Shown piece by piece: positions 27,330 to 34,720 of a stretch of 64,000 nt of DNA; position 1 is the first letter of the stretch; every line of letters begins with the position of its first letter. The stretch comes from Chryseosolibacter sp964563295 (GTDB lineage Bacteria > Bacteroidota > Bacteroidia > Cytophagales > Cyclobacteriaceae): contig CAZLWX010000004.1 in assembly GCA_964563295.1 (NCBI GenBank), positions 1-64,000 on the forward strand. Reading direction: 5' to 3'. The position numbers and the translations under genes are program-made. The notes under the pieces were generated by a model that ran no database searches, had not been told where the DNA came from, and worked only from the letters and a program-made list of their open reading frames with translations.

Positions 27330-27412
27330 AACCTTTCGTTTTTCGTCCACAAAAGAAACCACAACTCACATCTCTCTCAACCTGTGTTTTATAGGCGGTA
27401 CTTTAGCTCCGA

Positions 27413-27430
27413 TCCCGATAGCTATCGGGA
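27413..27430. repeat. perfect 18-bp palindrome tcccgatagctatcggga
   Basis: A perfect self-complementary 18-mer, followed at once by a further half-copy (ctatcgggat, 27431-27440). It lies between the divergent sulfatase and SMP-30 genes. Confidence 0.6.
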
Positions 27431-27440
27431 CTATCGGGAT

Positions 27441-27475
27441 TGGCCTTTGAACTTTGGCCCTTGGCCTTTGGCCTT
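27441..27475. repeat. 'ttggcc(c)tttg' word array
   Basis: The words tggcctttg, actttggccc and ttggcctttggcc alternate just after the palindrome and 43 bp before the SMP-30 start codon. The same vocabulary is seen at 13833-13907 and 38201-38244. Confidence 0.5.
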
Positions 27476-27517
27476 CGCTTCCGGCGTGACAACCACAAAT
27501 TTCTGATAAATTGCGGA

Positions 27518-28444
27518 ATGACCAAGAAAGTAGCGTTTTGTTGTAGCTGGATCATTCTCGCCTGCGTGGCAGGACACGCTAATGTTAGACAATCAGCCTT
27601 TTCGATACACGGCTCCGACAGTCTTTTTCGACAGGGCGAAAAACCCCGTCTGGTTTCCTCCCAATTCGCATTCACAGAGGGTCCCGCTGTCGATCAGTCA
27701 GGTAATGTCTATTTTACCGATCAGCCCAATGACCGCATTTGGAAGTACGACACCGATGGGAAGCTGACGTTATACATGGAAAATGCCCGCCGTGCAAACG
27801 GAATGTACTTTGACAACAGTGGAAACCTCATTGCCTGCGCCGACGAATCAAATCAGCTGGTAATTATTGCAGCTGATAAGTCGATATCGGTCATGCTTGA
27901 TAATATTGACGGCAAGGCCATGAACGGTCCAAATGATGTCTGGGTACACCCTAATGGCGACATCTACTTTACTGATCCGCTGTACAAGCGTCCCTATTGG
28001 AACGAGAATCTGGTTCACTCGCTCAAGGAAAATGTTTACCTCCTGCGCAAGGGAAGTAGGCGAGCCGTAGTCGTCGATGACGACATCGAAAAACCAAATG
28101 GTATCGTCGGCACGGCGGACGGTAAATGGTTATATGTCGCTGACATCAAAGGCAACAAGACCTATCGGTACGAGATCGCGAAGGACGGTTCACTTTCAAA
28201 CCGCACGCTCTTTGCGGAGCAGGGTTCTGATGGCATGACCACGGACGAGCGCGGCAATGTCTACCTTACCGGAAAAGGGGTCACGGTGTACAACTCCCAT
28301 GGAGAAAGGATCGCGCAGATCGATGTGCCCGCAAACTGGACAGCGAACGTGTGCTTCGGTGGTCGGGAAAGAAATCAATTATTCATAACGGCCACGGAGT
28401 CCGTGTTTGTAATGGAAATGCTGGTGAAAGGCGTGCAGCAATAA
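27518..28444 (+). CDS. SMP-30/gluconolactonase-family lactonase, secreted
   Basis: A 308-residue protein from the ATG at 27518, giving signal MTKKVAFCCSWIILACVAGHA; the longer frame upstream only translates a repeat. The six-bladed propeller motifs are FAFTEGPAVDQSGNVYFTDQ, ARRANGMYFDNSGNLIAC, MNGPNDVWVHPNGDIYFTDP, KPNGIVGTADGKWLYVAD and SDGMTTDERGNVYLT. The metal-binding Glu, Asn and Asp positions are all present. It probably hydrolyses a sugar lactone in the periplasm. It is divergent from the sulfatase operon, consistent with a carbohydrate locus, though the substrate is unknown. Confidence 0.87.
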   Translation: MTKKVAFCCSWIILACVAGHANVRQSAFSIHGSDSLFRQGEKPRLVSSQFAFTEGPAVDQSGNVYFTDQPNDRIWKYDTDGKLTLYMENARRANGMYFDNSGNLIACADESNQLVIIAADKSISVMLDNIDGKAMNGPNDVWVHPNGDIYFTDPLYKRPYWNENLVHSLKENVYLLRKGSRRAVVVDDDIEKPNGIVGTADGKWLYVADIKGNKTYRYEIAKDGSLSNRTLFAEQGSDGMTTDERGNVYLTGKGVTVYNSHGERIAQIDVPANWTANVCFGGRERNQLFITATESVFVMEMLVKGVQQ

Positions 28445-28466
28445 ACCCGCAACAGCAACCCGTCCC

Positions 28467-28796
28467 CTACTCCACACTTACGGAATCCTTTCCAACCTGA
28501 TTTCGGACCCATTCTCGCAATTTCTCTTGCTCTTCCGGGTCGAGGTAGAGAAATGATTTTCGATATTCCTTTATAAAAAGCTTTTTACTGAAACTTATTT
28601 TCGTCAACACCACTTTCGCATAGTCGAGCATGCTATTCTTAAAGATCGCTCCCTTCATAACTGGTAAATCAACTCCTGATCTCACAACGTGATACACAAA
28701 CGATTGTTTCGCGTCGCGAGTATTTTTAGCAAAGAAAAATTGAGCGAAGGCATCATCGCTGTCAGTAAGGTGACTCTCAAACCTGGAGCGCAACAT
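28467..28796 (-). CDS. small hypothetical protein
   Basis: A 109-residue reading frame from an ATG that overlaps the end of the PRC-barrel gene by 20 bp. Composition looks like a folded cytoplasmic protein: an aromatic-rich N-terminal half (DAFAQFFFAKN, SFVYHVVRSG) and a charged helical C-terminus (LDPEEQEKLREWVRNQVG). No family recognised. The overlap suggests it is the last gene of the hsp20-PRC operon. Confidence 0.5.
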   Translation of the reverse strand: MLRSRFESHLTDSDDAFAQFFFAKNTRDAKQSFVYHVVRSGVDLPVMKGAIFKNSMLDYAKVVLTKISFSKKLFIKEYRKSFLYLDPEEQEKLREWVRNQVGKDSVSVE

Positions 28797-29181
28797 TTGA
28801 ACCCCACAGCATATCCAGTCGCTTAAAGAAATGACTGTTGGTGTATGGCCAATGCATCTTGTCGAAGCCGGGCATGCTTTCAAACGCTTGCCGGCTTCGG
28901 TCGAGTAGAAAAATACCGTCGTCGAGTTGAAGCGTCAGATGCCGGAAGGGTACAGCGAAGAGCTTTCCGCCCAGGCCAAAAAATCCTTCAAACCGGATAA
29001 CCACATACTCCACCCGGCCTGTATGGACATTGATCATCAGATTCTCGATGACGCCCAGATCTTCCTGGTCGCAGCTGACAACACGTCGCCCGATGAAGGT
29101 ACCGGCAGCTATCCGGCTGGGCAATATTTGCACTTCCAACGCAGCGTCAGCCTCTGCGCGAGCTTTACTTAGGATGGTCAT
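28777..29181 (-). CDS. PRC-barrel domain protein
   Basis: A 134-residue protein with the PRC-barrel pattern at residues ~22-95: FIGRRVVSCDQEDLGVIENLMINVHTGRVEYVVIRF, GGKLFAVPFRHL. No signal peptide or membrane segment is present. PRC-barrel proteins occur in RimM and in stress-linked stand-alone proteins; this resembles the latter, which often sit beside Hsp20 genes. It starts 26 bp after hsp20 on the same strand and is likely co-transcribed. Confidence 0.82.
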   Translation of the reverse strand: MTILSKARAEADAALEVQILPSRIAAGTFIGRRVVSCDQEDLGVIENLMINVHTGRVEYVVIRFEGFFGLGGKLFAVPFRHLTLQLDDGIFLLDRSRQAFESMPGFDKMHWPYTNSHFFKRLDMLWGSNVALQV

Positions 29182-29207
29182 GATGTTTGGTTTTTCAGGA
29201 TTGTATT

Positions 29208-29633
29208 TTATTGCACGGTTATCGGTTTCTTCCCTCGCCCCTCCTCTGTCGATTTTTTTGCGATGGAAATGCGAAGAACCCCATCCTCATATCTGGCGCC
29301 GATATCCTTTTCAGAAATGCCGTTGGGAAGATTGAAGGATCTTGAGAAAGCCTCATATCCAAACTCCTGCCGGGTGTAGTTGTCTTCTTCAGCTTTCTTT
29401 TCTTGCTTCTTCTCCGCAGAAATTGTCAACATATTGTCATCCAGCGAAATATTGAAATCATTTTTCGCAAACCCGGGTACAGCCAATTCGATTTCATATC
29501 CCTTCTCCATATCCTTCACGTTGACCGCCGGCATATGCATTCGTCCCAGACGGGCCGAATTTGCAAACCAGTCATCGTTAAAAAAGTCCGACAAAAACGA
29601 AGTTTCAAGTGGTGATCTCTTGATTAATGCCAT
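29208..29633 (-). CDS. Hsp20/alpha-crystallin small heat shock protein
   Basis: A 141-residue chaperone. The alpha-crystallin domain (~33-130) shows MPAVNVKDMEKGYEIELAVPGFAKNDFNISLDDNMLTISAEK, then FNLPNGISEKDIGARYEDGVLRI, ending in KKPITVQ. It holds unfolding proteins under stress. The start codon is preceded by a strong AAGGAGGA site (29638-29645), unusual in Bacteroidota. It leads the hsp20-PRC-small-protein operon. A candidate sRNA with a complementary CCUCCUU core lies 0.8 kb away. Confidence 0.93.
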   Translation of the reverse strand: MALIKRSPLETSFLSDFFNDDWFANSARLGRMHMPAVNVKDMEKGYEIELAVPGFAKNDFNISLDDNMLTISAEKKQEKKAEEDNYTRQEFGYEAFSRSFNLPNGISEKDIGARYEDGVLRISIAKKSTEEGRGKKPITVQ

Positions 29634-29637
29634 AAAA

Positions 29638-29645
29638 TCCTCCTT
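29638..29645 (-). promoter_or_regulatory. strong Shine-Dalgarno site of hsp20
   Basis: On the minus strand this is AAGGAGGA, four bases before the hsp20 ATG. Bacteroidota genes seldom have such a site, and none was noticed before other genes in this window, so its presence may mark special translational control. Confidence 0.7.
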
Positions 29646-29775
29646 TCGTTTATATCCTTCATGTTTGAAGCATTGTACAAAAGTGTGCCATTTCGCAAGT
29701 CGCTATGAGTCTGACCACTTCGCAACCGGCCGTTTCATTTTGAGGAAGAAAAACGGCAGCCGAACGAGATCAGCC

Positions 29776-30219
29776 TTACGTCTTTTGTGGTTCCTGCTCC
29801 CACAACACTGCAAGCTCCTGCGGGAACTGATTGATGATATCCCTGATCTCTCCCTCCGAAACATAGTGCCTCAACACCCGAAAAACAGCTTTCGTCTTGG
29901 ATGTTGCCATTTCGTCGCTTCCGAAATCGTGCGGCGCTGTTCTTGGATTTTGCAGCAGCAGACATTCAGTAAACTCCTCCATGGTGCGAATACGATGATG
30001 AGGATGGAAATGCCACCCGTTCACATAGATCGCCTTTACCAACATGGGCAACTGCGATATGAGGTGCAGAGACTCTTCCGGCGATAGAATGTCGCGCATG
30101 GTATGCAGCACCGCCGTCATGACGCGTTCGGCGTGATCCGTTCCCTGACGTCCGCCAAGTTCGGTCGCGACTTCATTTACAAATTGACGCCCGTCCTGGG
30201 CATATTGCTCAAACTTCAT
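29776..30219 (-). CDS. DUF2267 family protein
   Basis: A 147-residue protein with the DUF2267 pattern: FVNEVATELGGRQGTDHAERVMTAVLHTMRDILSPEESLHLISQLPMLVKAIYVNGW, then VFRVLRHYVSEGEIRDIINQFPQEL. It is helical and soluble. DUF2267 proteins have no known function but are often found with Hsp20 and other stress genes, as here. It is 142 bp upstream of hsp20 on the same strand. Confidence 0.85.
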   Translation of the reverse strand: MKFEQYAQDGRQFVNEVATELGGRQGTDHAERVMTAVLHTMRDILSPEESLHLISQLPMLVKAIYVNGWHFHPHHRIRTMEEFTECLLLQNPRTAPHDFGSDEMATSKTKAVFRVLRHYVSEGEIRDIINQFPQELAVLWEQEPQKT

Positions 30220-30427
30220 AGTGATGTTTTTTGTTTGGACCCTGGTGTTCGGGGATAAAAAATATACCCCTGGAATTTCATCATGATCGAACAGGCAGGC
30301 GGGGCGGGGGAACGGCGAGCAAGGGCCGCAGACAACGAGCTTGCAGCGTGGGAAAGCTTTTGGAGCTGCGTATACCAGATTTCAGGCAATCTTTCGAACT
30401 CACATTGCGGTTTTTTCCTGGAAATGA

Positions 30428-30460
30428 TTTGGTTTAGCCAGAAAAAAGGATATAATTTTG
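30428..30460 (+). promoter_or_regulatory. Bacteroidota-type promoter of a candidate sRNA
   Basis: TTTG (30428-30431), 21 bases, then TAATTTTG (30453-30460), an exact match to TTTG / TAnnTTTG. The expected start of transcription is near 30467. No credible protein gene follows; a terminator comes at 30515-30550. Confidence 0.6.
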
Positions 30461-30466
30461 GTCACG

Positions 30467-30550
30467 TTAAACTTACCTCCTTCGACAATAGGTATGTTTC
30501 AACAGCAGCTAGAAAGCAGCCGGACCAAGACGGGTTCGGCTGCTTTTTTT
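30467..30550 (+). ncRNA. candidate small RNA (~84 nt)
   Basis: Bounded by a consensus promoter and a strong terminator, with no recognisable gene between. The 5' part contains ACCTCCTT (within 30467-30486), identical to the anti-Shine-Dalgarno core of 16S rRNA and able to pair with the hsp20 ribosome-binding site. A 21-codon frame (ATG at 30494) runs into the terminator stem and is not convincing. The end of the convergent mhqD-like gene is 33 bp away. Prediction from sequence only. Confidence 0.5.
30515..30550 (+). terminator. Rho-independent terminator of the candidate sRNA
   Basis: An 11-bp stem (30515-30525 / 30534-30544, one G-T pair), 8-nt loop, then seven T. There is no comparable T-run on the minus side, so it serves a plus-strand transcript. 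Confidence 0.8.
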
Positions 30551-30583
30551 ATTTGTTAAAGGATGATGGGCTAAGTACAAGGT

Positions 30584-31201
30584 CTATTCAAACACAAATT
30601 TATTTGCACTGCGAAGTTCGTCCTCGGTGATGGTGTGGCCGATGTTGGGATAGATCTTCAGTGTAACTTCGGCATTCATCGATCGCATAATATCGGCGGA
30701 TGCACGAGCACGCTCAACGGGAACGTGAGGATCCGGGTCGCCGGTACCGATGAATACAGGTGTCGATTTAAAGTCGCCCGTGTATTGCTCGGAGTAGATC
30801 CTGTCTCCAATCAGTCCTCCAGTGAATGCAACCACACCGCCCCAGCGCCTTGCATGGCGAGCAATAAATTCGAGCGTCAGGCAGGCGCCCTGCGAAAAGC
30901 CAGCAAAGAAAATCCGATCATCGCTAATGTCGTGTTTCCTCAGGTCGTCCACGACTTCACTGATCAACTCGATAGCTGAAGAAAGCCACGGCTCATTCTG
31001 TTGGGGCGGGACGAGAAATGAGTATGGATACCAGGTGAAATTTGTAGCCTCGGGCGCGACCACAGCAAAATCACCGACGTTCAGATGGTCGGCGAGGCCG
31101 ACAATATCCCGCGCATCAGCCCCCCGGCCATGCAGCATGATCAACGCCTTTTCGGCCTGGTCAAGAGGTGTTCCTTTAAAGAGAAGCTTTTTTGCGTGCA
31201 T
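30584..31201 (-). CDS. mhqD: phospholipase/carboxylesterase-type hydrolase (MhqD-like)
   Basis: A 205-residue cytoplasmic alpha/beta hydrolase: MLHGRGADARDIVGL (oxyanion region), FFAGFSQGACLTLEF (GxSxG nucleophile), FIGTGDPDPHVPVERA (Asp) and PNIGHTITEDEL (His). It belongs to the carboxylesterase/phospholipase group. It lies 28 bp after a ring-cleaving-dioxygenase-like gene on the same strand. That is the order of mhqO-mhqD in the Bacillus quinone-resistance operon, so a role in quinone or electrophile detoxification is likely. The symbol is by analogy. Confidence 0.8.
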   Translation of the reverse strand: MHAKKLLFKGTPLDQAEKALIMLHGRGADARDIVGLADHLNVGDFAVVAPEATNFTWYPYSFLVPPQQNEPWLSSAIELISEVVDDLRKHDISDDRIFFAGFSQGACLTLEFIARHARRWGGVVAFTGGLIGDRIYSEQYTGDFKSTPVFIGTGDPDPHVPVERARASADIMRSMNAEVTLKIYPNIGHTITEDELRSANKFVFE

Positions 31202-31229
31202 TTTTCTTTTCTACGTTGGTACTCGGGAT

Positions 31230-32165
31230 TCAAGCGAGACTGGGAAGTACTTTCTCAATTTTCTCCCGGTGAGGCTCGTATTGTGGAGGCAATTTCAACG
31301 AACCCCCAAGATCGGTTACGGATTCATCGATCGCAAATCCGGGATTGTCTGTCGCCAATTCAAAAAGCACGCCTCCAGGTTCGCGGAAGTACAGCGAGAA
31401 AAAGTAATTGCGATCGATCTTCGGAGTAATCTGAAGACCTTTTTGCAGAACCTTTTCGCGGTAGCGCATCAGCACCTCCTCGTCCGACACGCGAAAGGCA
31501 ATGTGATGAACTGTTCCACCCGCGTTATTACCAGGTGCCTCTGATGGCGCGTCAATCAAGTCCACAATGGAAGCGTTTTCAACTGCGTTAGTCCGATAGC
31601 GATGACGACTACCTTCTCGACCGACGAGTTCGTAGCCCAGAATCTCGGTAAGCACTTCGGCTGTGTCAAAGGTGTTATTCAGGGTTAAGGTCACACTATG
31701 AAAACCACGGGTGGCTACGCTCGCATCCACGGCCTCCGTGGTCCACGGCTTTCGCGTGTCTGGAGCGGATGGGACAATCAGTGTTAATGGCAATCCGTCC
31801 GGGTCTTCAAAAGACAGATACGGCTCGTTAAACCGGTCGCCCATGCCGGTGATGCGGCTGTTATTAGCCTCCAGGCGATCCTTCCAAAAGTCAAGGCTAC
31901 CTTCAGGAACAGAGTAGCTGATGTCGGTGGCCATTCCGGCTCCCTGCCGCCCTTTCCTTACGCGCGCCCATGGAAAAAATGTGAGAATTGTTCCCGGAGT
32001 TCCGCGTTCATCCGCGAAGTAGAAATGATACGTGCCAGGATCATCGAAATTTACCGTCTTCTTCACCAGGCGAAGGCCCAGGACTTTCGTGTAGAACTCA
32101 AAATTTTTTTTGGCATCACCCGCAATGGCTGTAATGTGGTGAAAGCCGCGAATTGCATTAGTCAT
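31230..32165 (-). CDS. mhqO: ring-cleaving dioxygenase-like glyoxalase-fold protein (MhqO-like)
   Basis: A 311-residue protein made of two vicinal-oxygen-chelate (glyoxalase) units: GFHHITAIAGDAKKNFEFYTKVLGLRLVKKTVNFDDPGTYHFYF at the start, and GFHSVTLTLNNT..TAEVLTEILGYELV from ~150. It has GTVHHIAFRV and FREPGGVLFELATD near the C-terminus, with the metal His and Glu ligands kept. This is the MhqO/MhqA-type family linked to hydroquinone breakdown. It is first in a two-gene operon with the MhqD-like hydrolase. No MarR-type MhqR gene is seen; a Crp-type regulator gene lies upstream. Confidence 0.85.
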   Translation of the reverse strand: MTNAIRGFHHITAIAGDAKKNFEFYTKVLGLRLVKKTVNFDDPGTYHFYFADERGTPGTILTFFPWARVRKGRQGAGMATDISYSVPEGSLDFWKDRLEANNSRITGMGDRFNEPYLSFEDPDGLPLTLIVPSAPDTRKPWTTEAVDASVATRGFHSVTLTLNNTFDTAEVLTEILGYELVGREGSRHRYRTNAVENASIVDLIDAPSEAPGNNAGGTVHHIAFRVSDEEVLMRYREKVLQKGLQITPKIDRNYFFSLYFREPGGVLFELATDNPGFAIDESVTDLGGSLKLPPQYEPHREKIEKVLPSLA

Positions 32166-32246
32166 AATTTCTCTGCTTTATGTAATTAAAATTACCAGGA
32201 ATGGGCAAGGTTTTCATTGAACCAGATTAAGATGTCAGGACTGATG

Positions 32247-32837
32247 CTAACCGCTTTTCCGACGGGCAAGCCGCGCGCGAATCTTGCTGAGGAATTCCGG
32301 TGTCATTCCCAGGTACGATGCAATGTTATGCTGAGGCACACAATCGACGATGAAGGGGTACTTCCGAAGAAAATTCAGGTATCGTTCCTCAGCCGAAGAC
32401 CCCAGGTTATCGATAGTTCTCTGCTGGCTGGAAACCATGTTGTTTTCCACAAGAACGCGGAAGAAACGCTCAAACTTGGGCACCCTCGCAAAAAGTTTTT
32501 CGCGGTCCTCGTGAAGCAATGTCAACACACGCGCATCCGCCACAGCGACGATATTCAATACAGCCGGCTTCTGCGAGATAAAGCTGTACATATCGGCAAT
32601 CCACCAGCCGGGGACAGCAAAGCTCAGCACATGTTCGCCACCATTCTTATCAATATTATAGCTCTTCAGCGCTCCCTCGCAAACAAAGGCGACTTGCCGG
32701 CAAACATCACCTTCTACCAGCAATAGTTCGCGTCGGCTGATAAATTTCTCAGTCAGCAACGACAGGAAGAAATCCTTTTCGTCACTCTCCAGTGTAATAT
32801 GGCGGCTGACATTTTCGAGCAGTAACGTGGTCTCCAT
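32247..32837 (-). CDS. Crp/Fnr-family transcriptional regulator
   Basis: A 196-residue regulator. The cyclic-nucleotide-binding-type domain spans ~15-120 (ISRRELLLVEGDVCRQVAFVCEGALKSYNIDKNGGEHVLSFAVPGWW). The C-terminal helix-turn-helix (~165-192) reads VPQHNIASYLGMTPEFLSKIRARLAR. There is no Fnr-type cysteine cluster, so it is not an iron-sulfur oxygen sensor. It is divergent from yceI and upstream of the mhqO-like gene on the same strand, so it may control either, but no binding site was located. Confidence 0.88.
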   Translation of the reverse strand: METTLLLENVSRHITLESDEKDFFLSLLTEKFISRRELLLVEGDVCRQVAFVCEGALKSYNIDKNGGEHVLSFAVPGWWIADMYSFISQKPAVLNIVAVADARVLTLLHEDREKLFARVPKFERFFRVLVENNMVSSQQRTIDNLGSSAEERYLNFLRKYPFIVDCVPQHNIASYLGMTPEFLSKIRARLARRKSG

Positions 32838-32985
32838 AATAGAAATATCTGCAAAAAATTTGGTTTGAGGTCAAATCGGGCAAAAATGAACAGGTGTGTT
32901 GTGGCAGCCGTTCGATCTTAATCCAGTTCAATGACCCGCGATACCGGACTAAGCTACTTTTACATCACCAAAACATTTTAACAAT

Positions 32986-33537
32986 ATGGAAACAGCAACG
33001 CTAACAAAAACAAAATGGAACCTCGACCCTGTCCACAGTCAGATCGGGTTCAAAGTAAGACACATGATGATCACCAACGTTTCGGGTTCATTCACGACCT
33101 ACAGTGTCGAAGCCTACACCGACGCCGACGACTTCACGACGGCCAGGATTCAGTTTGAGGCCGACGTCAATTCCATCACGACATCGAATGCAGACCGCGA
33201 TGCGCATCTCAAGTCGCCCGACTTTTTTGACGCAGCCACCTATCCAAAGTTGAAATTCGTTTCGACCAGGGTAGAACAAAATGACAACGGCGATCTGATG
33301 CTCACAGGTGACCTGACGATCCGCGATGTAACGCGGCCGGTGGCATTCAATGTCGAATACGGTGGTATCGGCAAAGACCCGTGGGGCAACAAAAAAGCTG
33401 GCTTTACACTGAGTGGAAAAATCAATCGCACCGATTTTGGGCTCAACTGGAATGCCGCACTGGAGACCGGTGGAGTTCTGGTAAGTGAGGAGGTTAAATT
33501 GTTTGCAGAAATCCAGCTGGTTAAAGCGGCTCAATAG
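32986..33537 (+). CDS. YceI family protein
   Basis: A 183-residue YceI lipocalin-like protein: KWNLDPVHSQIGFKVRHMMITNVSGSF, then SITTSNADRDAHLKSPDFFDAATYPKLKF, TGDLTIRDVTRPVAFNVEY and GKINRTDFGLNWN. The fold binds isoprenoid-type lipids. There is no signal peptide, so it is probably cytoplasmic, unlike E. coli YceI. It is divergent from the Crp-type regulator gene across a 148-bp gap. The hairpin at 33563-33578, followed by T-rich sequence, may end its transcript. Confidence 0.92.
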   Translation: METATLTKTKWNLDPVHSQIGFKVRHMMITNVSGSFTTYSVEAYTDADDFTTARIQFEADVNSITTSNADRDAHLKSPDFFDAATYPKLKFVSTRVEQNDNGDLMLTGDLTIRDVTRPVAFNVEYGGIGKDPWGNKKAGFTLSGKINRTDFGLNWNAALETGGVLVSEEVKLFAEIQLVKAAQ

Positions 33538-33559
33538 CATCATTGTTGGCGTTTAAGAC

Positions 33560-33600
33560 TGGCACCCCGAACGGGGTGTCAGGTTTTTACAAAACGCCGG
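33560..33600. repeat. palindromic repeat, copy A
   Basis: caccccg / cggggtg palindrome (33563-33578) followed by caggtttttacaaaacg. It is a shortened copy of the element seen in full at 33886-33960. Confidence 0.6.
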
Positions 33601-33749
33601 TTCGTAGCACACCGTTGTCGCGATCCAGACTGGTTCCTTCTTCGACTCCTTCAGAGTCGCACTGGCAAAATGGGGACGGATTTTCTGTAAACCTTCGATG
33701 CCTGGCATCGGATCGGCGCTAAATGCGATTTTGGCCGACGGGTCTGATG

Positions 33750-33812
33750 TGGGCTGCAAGGTTTGATGGAAAAATGCGTCCCCTCAAAACCGTGTAGATG
33801 CGGTTGGCATCG
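33750..33812. repeat. palindromic repeat family, copy B (degenerate)
   Basis: tgcaaggtttgatggaaaa, then ccctcaaaaccgtgt and gatgcggttggcatcg. It shares the order of words with copy C but lacks the front palindrome. A gatgcctggcatc palindrome at ~33698-33710 may be a further fragment. Confidence 0.55.
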
Positions 33813-33885
33813 GGTCCGTGCAGATCTAAATTTGGATTAATGACCCATCTAGTCTCGGAAACATCCTTAGTTGGATTCACGACCT

Positions 33886-33960
33886 GCACCCCGAACGGGG
33901 TGCAAGGTTTATAGAAAACGCACCCCCTCTGAAAACCGTGTCGATGCCGAAGGCATCGCA
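33886..33960. repeat. palindromic repeat family, copy C (most complete)
   Basis: gcaccccg / cggggtgc palindrome (33886-33903), then aaggtttatagaaaacg, ctgaaaaccgtgt and a gatgccgaaggcatc hairpin. It ends about 50 bp before the rpiA start. I recall similar palindrome plus 'tttatagaaa' repeats between genes of other Bacteroidota but cannot confirm this here. Confidence 0.6.
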
Positions 33961-34011
33961 GCTTCCTGGTCCGAACGTTATCACGGGGAATAGTATCTTT
34001 AGGGCTCCCTC

Positions 34012-34689
34012 ATGAATCAAAAGAAACTCGCAGCGGAAAAAGCCGTCGAACAAATCACCGACGGTATGATCGTTGGCCTGGGTACCGGATCGACGGCGGC
34101 CTTCGCCATCGATAAGATTGGCCAGCGCGTGCGTGAAGGGCTGACGATAACGGCTGTGCCGACGTCCGAAAGATCAGATGAACACGCACGCCGACTTGGA
34201 ATACCGATCATCGTTCCTGACCAGCCGATTACAATCGACATTACGATCGACGGCGCCGACCAGGTGGATAGCAGGCTTAACCTGATTAAAGGTGGAGGCG
34301 GCTCCCTCCTACGCGAAAAGATCGTCGCCTATAACAGCAGTACTTTTATCGTAGTTGTGGATGAGTCCAAACTCGTCAAGGAGTTGACCTTTCCACTGCC
34401 GGTGGAAATAATTCCGTTTGCAACTGCCCTCACGCTGCGCCAACTGCGTTCTCTGGGTTGTTCACCGTCGATACGAAAAGTCGACGGGCAAGATTTTATT
34501 ACCGACAATGGTCACCTGATCGCAGACTGTCCTTTCGACAAATCAATTTCGGACCCAGAGACGTTGTCAGCAAGATTAAAGGCCATTCCCGGCGTTGTGG
34601 AAACCGGGTTGTTTCTTAATACTATCGTATCGTCGGTCTTGGTAGGTCGCCATGATGGAACCGTCGCAGTGCTCGGTGCTGTTAAATAA
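34012..34689 (+). CDS. rpiA: ribose-5-phosphate isomerase A
   Basis: A 225-residue enzyme of the pentose phosphate pathway interconverting ribose 5-phosphate and ribulose 5-phosphate. Signature motifs are AVEQITDGMIVGLGTGSTAAFAID near the N-terminus, VPTSERSDEHARRLGIP, DITIDGADQVD (catalytic Asp), LIKGGGGSLLREKIVA (Glu/Lys region), VVDESKLV and the C-terminal VVETGLFLN. Normal length. It is followed after 31 bp by aconitase on the same strand. Repeats fill its upstream region, and a weak -7 lies about 10 bases before the ATG. Confidence 0.96.
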   Translation: MNQKKLAAEKAVEQITDGMIVGLGTGSTAAFAIDKIGQRVREGLTITAVPTSERSDEHARRLGIPIIVPDQPITIDITIDGADQVDSRLNLIKGGGGSLLREKIVAYNSSTFIVVVDESKLVKELTFPLPVEIIPFATALTLRQLRSLGCSPSIRKVDGQDFITDNGHLIADCPFDKSISDPETLSARLKAIPGVVETGLFLNTIVSSVLVGRHDGTVAVLGAVK

Positions 34690-34720
34690 TTAGTGCACAG
34701 TTACTGGGTACTGCCAAATC

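Larger units (their letters stand above)
33538..34011. other. repeat-filled intergenic region
   Basis: 474 bp between yceI and rpiA with no credible gene; nearly all recognisable content is the palindromic repeat family (copies A-C). A TATCTTTA at 33994-34001 is a weak -7 candidate for rpiA. Confidence 0.5.

Noticed and set aside
29380..30087. 235-codon plus-strand frame opposite hsp20 and DUF2267
   Set aside because: Shadow of two well-supported minus-strand genes.
30494..30559. 21-codon frame inside the sRNA candidate
   Set aside because: The frame reads through the terminator stem and T-run, so it is unlikely to be translated from a complete mRNA.
30283..30630. 115-codon plus-strand frame near the sRNA candidate
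   Set aside because: Runs through the terminator and into the end of the convergent hydrolase gene; composition unlike a protein.
30822..31544. 240-codon plus-strand frame opposite mhqD/mhqO
   Set aside because: Antisense shadow without any family features.
33553..33759. 68-codon minus-strand frame in the repeats before rpiA
   Set aside because: Lies wholly in the palindromic repeat family; chance frame.
33560..33960. CRISPR-like repeats
   Set aside because: Copies are degenerate, unequal in length and irregularly spaced; no cas genes.
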